Assembly (NCBI GenBank): GCA_020344865.1
Contig: CP070830.1
Span: 834,021 to 841,567 of the forward strand
DNA length: 7,547 nt
DNA from: Planctomycetota bacterium
GTDB lineage: Bacteria; Planctomycetota; Phycisphaerae; Sedimentisphaerales; Anaerobacaceae
Reading direction: 5' to 3'
Shown: in pieces, positions 5,507-7,547 of the stretch
Position numbering within the stretch: position 1 is the stretch's first letter
Layout of the letters: each line of letters starts with the position of its first letter
Program-made: the position numbers and the translations under genes
The notes under the pieces: generated by a model
What the model saw: only the letters and a program-made list of their open reading frames with translations
Told to the model about the DNA's origin: nothing
The model's database searches: none

Positions 5507-6790
5507 TTAATCCTTTATCGAATTAGCCAAAGGTTCCTGTAGTTCACGCTCGGTTGAAGCCACAATCACGGCGCAGGAGGCGTCGCCTGTAATATTTACA
5601 ACGGTGCGGCACATGTCCAGTATGCGCTCCACGCCGAGAATAATGGCTATCCCTTCCAACGGCACGCCAATACTTCTTAAGACAATTGCCAAAGTCATTA
5701 CTCCCGCCGCCGGAGTGCCGGCGGTACCGATTGAAGCCAACGTGGCAGTAAGAACTATCGCCAGTTGTTGTCCCATAGTCAGACCCATTCCATATACCTG
5801 AGCGATGAAGACCGCTGATACTCCCTGGTAAAGAGCTGTGCCATTCATGTTTACAGTGGCTCCCAGGGGTAGTGCAAAGCTGCATATTTCCCTCGGGACC
5901 CCCAAGTTCTTTTCAGTACATTCCATCGTTACAGGTAAAGTAGCTGAACTGGAGCCCGTACTGAACGCAATTAACTGGGCGGGACGAATGCCTCTGAAGA
6001 AAGTTGCAATTTTTTGTTTGCCCAACAGCTTTATTGCCAGAGAGTAGATAACTACGGCATGAAGGACAAGCCCAACAATCACTACTGTGGAGTACTTGAG
6101 AAGAATAAATAAGATGTCCAGTCCGAAATCGGTAATGACCGCTGAAATCAGCGCAAAGACACCGTAAGGCGCAATCTTCATAATGATGTGCACCATCTGG
6201 ATGACGACCTCATTGACACCTTCAAAGAAGTTTATTACCGGCCGACTTCGTTCAGAGCTAATTAAGCTAAGGCAAATCCCCGTCAATAAAGCAAAAAAGA
6301 TGATTTGCAGCATCTTACCTTCCACGAATGCTTTAACGGGATTTGTCGGGATAATATTCAAGAGTATATCCGTTAGTGTTGGTTTCTCCAGGGCCGTCTC
6401 AACCTGTACACCAACCGCTCCACTACTGTTTTGGATTAGTCTTTTCTGCGCTTGCTCTGAAAGACCCGCCCCGGGCCTGAAAGCATTCGCCAGGAGCAGG
6501 CCGATAGTTATGGCAATCGCTGTTGTACACAAATAATAGGCGACGGTTTTGACGCCAATCCGCCCCAGCTTTCTGATGTCATTGAGACTGGCCGTTCCAA
6601 CCAGCAAAGATGCAAAGACCAGAGGCACGACGACCATACTAATTAATCTAATAAAGGCCGAACCAATTGGTTTGATATAGTTGAAGACAAAATCTGAAAA
6701 TCCAAACCGATTAGCCAATATACCGAAAATAACTCCCGCCAACAATCCTATCAAGATCTTCGTATATAATGGAAGTCTCAGCAGTTTCAC
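5507..6790 (-). CDS. Sodium:dicarboxylate/acidic amino acid symporter (DAACS family)
   Basis: A 427-residue inner-membrane protein when read from the GTG at 6790. A TTG one codon upstream is open but sits only 2 nt from the AGGAG site, against 5 nt for the GTG. The protein has the glutamate-transporter fold: eight membrane segments plus two re-entrant hairpins, with length typical for bacterial GltP/GltT/DctA proteins. Numbering from the TTG, signatures are the serine-rich hairpin tip GSSSATLP (280-287), NMNGT (315-319, sodium site), GTAGTPAAG (356-364, second hairpin), and the TM8 motif with Asp393, Arg396, Thr397, Asn400 and Asp404. Arg396 aligns with Arg397 of GltPh, which binds the side-chain carboxylate, so aspartate, glutamate or C4-dicarboxylates are likely substrates, driven by sodium or protons. 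It is first in an operon with the C69 dipeptidase, which fits import of amino acids released by extracellular peptidases. Confidence 0.94.
   Translation of the reverse strand: MKLLRLPLYTKILIGLLAGVIFGILANRFGFSDFVFNYIKPIGSAFIRLISMVVVPLVFASLLVGTASLNDIRKLGRIGVKTVAYYLCTTAIAITIGLLLANAFRPGAGLSEQAQKRLIQNSSGAVGVQVETALEKPTLTDILLNIIPTNPVKAFVEGKMLQIIFFALLTGICLSLISSERSRPVINFFEGVNEVVIQMVHIIMKIAPYGVFALISAVITDFGLDILFILLKYSTVVIVGLVLHAVVIYSLAIKLLGKQKIATFFRGIRPAQLIAFSTGSSSATLPVTMECTEKNLGVPREICSFALPLGATVNMNGTALYQGVSAVFIAQVYGMGLTMGQQLAIVLTATLASIGTAGTPAAGVMTLAIVLRSIGVPLEGIAIILGVERILDMCRTVVNITGDASCAVIVASTERELQEPLANSIKD
5511..5516 (-). promoter_or_regulatory. Ribosome binding site of the C69 dipeptidase, inside the symporter gene end
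   Basis: On the minus strand AAAGGA lies 6 nt before the ATG at 5504 and within the last codons of the symporter gene, whose TAA stop occupies 5507-5509. Ribosomes ending the symporter would release on top of this site, which favours translational coupling. Confidence 0.75.
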
Positions 6791-6795
6791 CAATA

Positions 6796-6800
6796 CTCCT
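6796..6800 (-). promoter_or_regulatory. Ribosome binding site deciding the GTG start of the symporter
   Basis: AGGAG on the minus strand is 5 nt from the GTG at 6790 and only 2 nt from the TTG at 6793. The spacing makes GTG the likely start codon. Confidence 0.7.
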
Positions 6801-6827
6801 AGTCAGATGGTTTTGAAAGTTAGACAC

Positions 6828-6856
6828 ATAATAATCAATAGAGACACAGAAGTCAA
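6828..6856 (-). promoter_or_regulatory. Predicted promoter of the symporter-dipeptidase operon
   Basis: On the minus strand TTGACT (6851-6856, 5 of 6) is followed after exactly 17 bp by TATTAT (6828-6833, 5 of 6). The expected start near 6821 gives a short leader of about 30 nt that just covers the ribosome binding site. This is the best-scoring promoter by eye in the window. I see no clear operator next to it. Confidence 0.65.
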
Positions 6857-7078
6857 AGAAGAACATCCGCAACCGGCGTGATTGGAAAATAGGCTTGGGC
6901 AACAGCAGTGTGGAGTGTTCAGATAGTTCTATTAACGGCCAAAATTGACGTTGCCGTATTTTTCTGTATGATTGCGGCATAACTAGCCTTGTCGGTCAGG
7001 TCATTCTGGTGGCCTACTGCACGAAAGCTGTTCCAGTTTCAGTGGACACCAGATCGTGGAATAATTCAGGTAGAAAGA
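6857..7078. other. Intergenic stretch without a recognisable gene
   Basis: This stretch lies upstream of the symporter operon promoter and before the doubtful small ORF. I find no convincing reading frame with a ribosome site, no strong inverted repeat, no RNA gene and no mobile-element end in it on either strand. With the rest of 7079-7365 it separates two divergently oriented transport genes and may hold the regulatory DNA of both. Confidence 0.5.
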
Positions 7079-7309
7079 ATGGATTATTATATGGGATCCA
7101 TGGTGACGTTTGTGTCTGCTCTGCTGAAATCACATGTGGTCTTTTATGACATTATTGTTGACAACAAGTCGGCAACAGGTGAAAATAAAAATATACTTTT
7201 TCTCTCGGATAAAAAATATGGATTGAAAAAAGGCGTTGGAGCGATTTTAGCGGCTAGCTTAGTGTGGGCCCTTGAATCTTCCCTTGCTGAAATTGGAAAT
7301 GAGACCTAG
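7079..7309 (+). CDS. Doubtful small ORF, no recognised family
   Basis: An open frame from 6983 to the TAG at 7307-7309 offers a TTG start at 6989 (no visible ribosome site) or ATGs at 7079, 7091 and 7100. The 7079 ATG gives 76 residues, with only a weak GGTAGAAAGA upstream. The predicted peptide has a hydrophobic stretch near its start (VTFVSALL), a Lys/Asn-rich middle, and a second hydrophobic stretch (GVGAILAASLVWAL) near its end. I recognise no domain. It lies just upstream of the NhaC-like gene on the same strand. It may be a small unknown protein, a decayed gene or simply a chance ORF. Confidence 0.25.
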   Translation: MDYYMGSMVTFVSALLKSHVVFYDIIVDNKSATGENKNILFLSDKKYGLKKGVGAILAASLVWALESSLAEIGNET

Positions 7310-7365
7310 TGGCTCGCTGGGTAGGCATATATGGGAATACCAAAACGCTAGGCTGAAAAGAACTC

Positions 7366-7547
7366 GTGAAAACAAGGATTCTCGCTAAAACCGCCGCTTC
7401 TGCCTTGTTCTTTGCTGCTATTTGTGCGTTGGCGGCAATGTTATCTCCGTATCAGGTAGCCGATACCCAAATGGCACCATGGTACAGCATCGTACCACCT
7501 CTGATGACAATTCTGCTCGCTTTTCTTACCCGAAATGTACTGCTCAG
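7366..7547 (+). CDS. N-terminus of a membrane transporter resembling NhaC-family Na+/H+ antiporters (partial)
   Basis: A frame opens at GTG 7366 and runs off the right edge, giving 60 codons. An in-frame TGA at 7354-7356 excludes any earlier start, and only a weak purine stretch (GAAAAG) precedes the GTG. The visible protein begins with two basic residues in its first four, then a hydrophobic segment (about residues 6-28), a short polar loop, and a second segment starting MAPWYSIVPPLMTILLAFLTRN. The aromatic-W/Y-S-x-x-PPL pattern followed by an aliphatic helix and TR/TK is typical of the beginning of NhaC-family antiporters, which exchange sodium for protons (some members exchange organic acids). 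With so little sequence, another multi-helix transporter family remains possible. It is divergent from the symporter operon and could recycle the sodium that drives that symporter. Confidence 0.6.
   Translation, partial: MKTRILAKTAASALFFAAICALAAMLSPYQVADTQMAPWYSIVPPLMTILLAFLTRNVLL

Noticed and set aside
5544..5885. Minus-strand ORF of 113 codons
   Set aside because: It is an out-of-frame shadow of the symporter, which has the conserved TM7-TM8 motifs here.
6935..6957. ACGGC-N13-GCCGT inverted repeat upstream of the symporter promoter
   Set aside because: The arms are 5 bp with no supporting second copy, so it is likely chance.
6711..6980. Minus-strand ORF of 89 codons upstream of the symporter
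   Set aside because: It overlaps the predicted operon promoter and the symporter start, has no ribosome site and no recognisable domain.
7158..7197. Candidate plus-strand promoter for the NhaC-like gene (TTGACA at 7158, TATACT at 7192)
   Set aside because: TTGACA and TATACT are individually good, but their spacing is 28 bp. With a 17-bp spacer each pairs only with a weaker partner (GAAAAT or TCGGCA), and the leader would be about 160 nt. It is not strong enough to list.

Overview
This 7.5-kb window has a moderate base composition and looks like the chromosome of a free-living Gram-negative heterotroph. Three of its four enzyme or transporter genes that can be read in full or nearly in full encode predicted exported peptidases with lipoprotein-like or secretory N-termini. 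The large M14 peptidase fused to a glutamine-amidotransferase-like domain is an architecture I associate with Planctomycetota, Bacteroidota, Acidobacteriota and related environmental phyla. A planctomycete-like or FCB-group sediment or aquatic bacterium is my best guess, but there is no rRNA or marker gene here to settle it. I see no tRNA, rRNA, CRISPR array, insertion sequence or phage gene.

Layout. Positions 1-2709 (minus) hold most of a very large secreted M14 zinc carboxypeptidase whose C-terminus lies beyond the left edge. Positions 2710-3149 are a 440-bp divergent regulatory region. It has one good promoter facing each way, two perfect 7-bp inverted repeats, and a striking array of A-tracts repeated about every 10 bp just upstream of the rightward promoter. 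Positions 3150-4028 (plus) encode a lipoprotein cyanophycinase (peptidase S51) with the catalytic triad and the cyanophycin-pocket residues intact. It runs tail to tail, 6 bp apart, into a two-gene leftward operon read from 6790 to 4035: a sodium-coupled dicarboxylate/acidic amino acid symporter (DAACS family, GTG start), then, 2 bp after its stop, a secreted C69 dipeptidase. Its promoter lies at 6828-6856. Positions 6857-7365 hold little: one doubtful small ORF on the plus strand. At the right edge (7366 onward, plus) begins a membrane protein resembling NhaC-family sodium/proton antiporters.

How they may work together (inference). The locus reads as an acidic-peptide scavenging module. A surface lipoprotein cyanophycinase would cut cyanophycin (multi-L-arginyl-poly-L-aspartate) released by other cells into dipeptides. 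Exported M14 carboxypeptidase and C69 dipeptidase would trim peptides, and the symporter would import the freed aspartate or glutamate with sodium. The NhaC-like protein could help restore the sodium gradient. No cyanophycin synthetase or isoaspartyl dipeptidase is visible in the window, so the last hydrolysis step and the arginine fate are not explained here.
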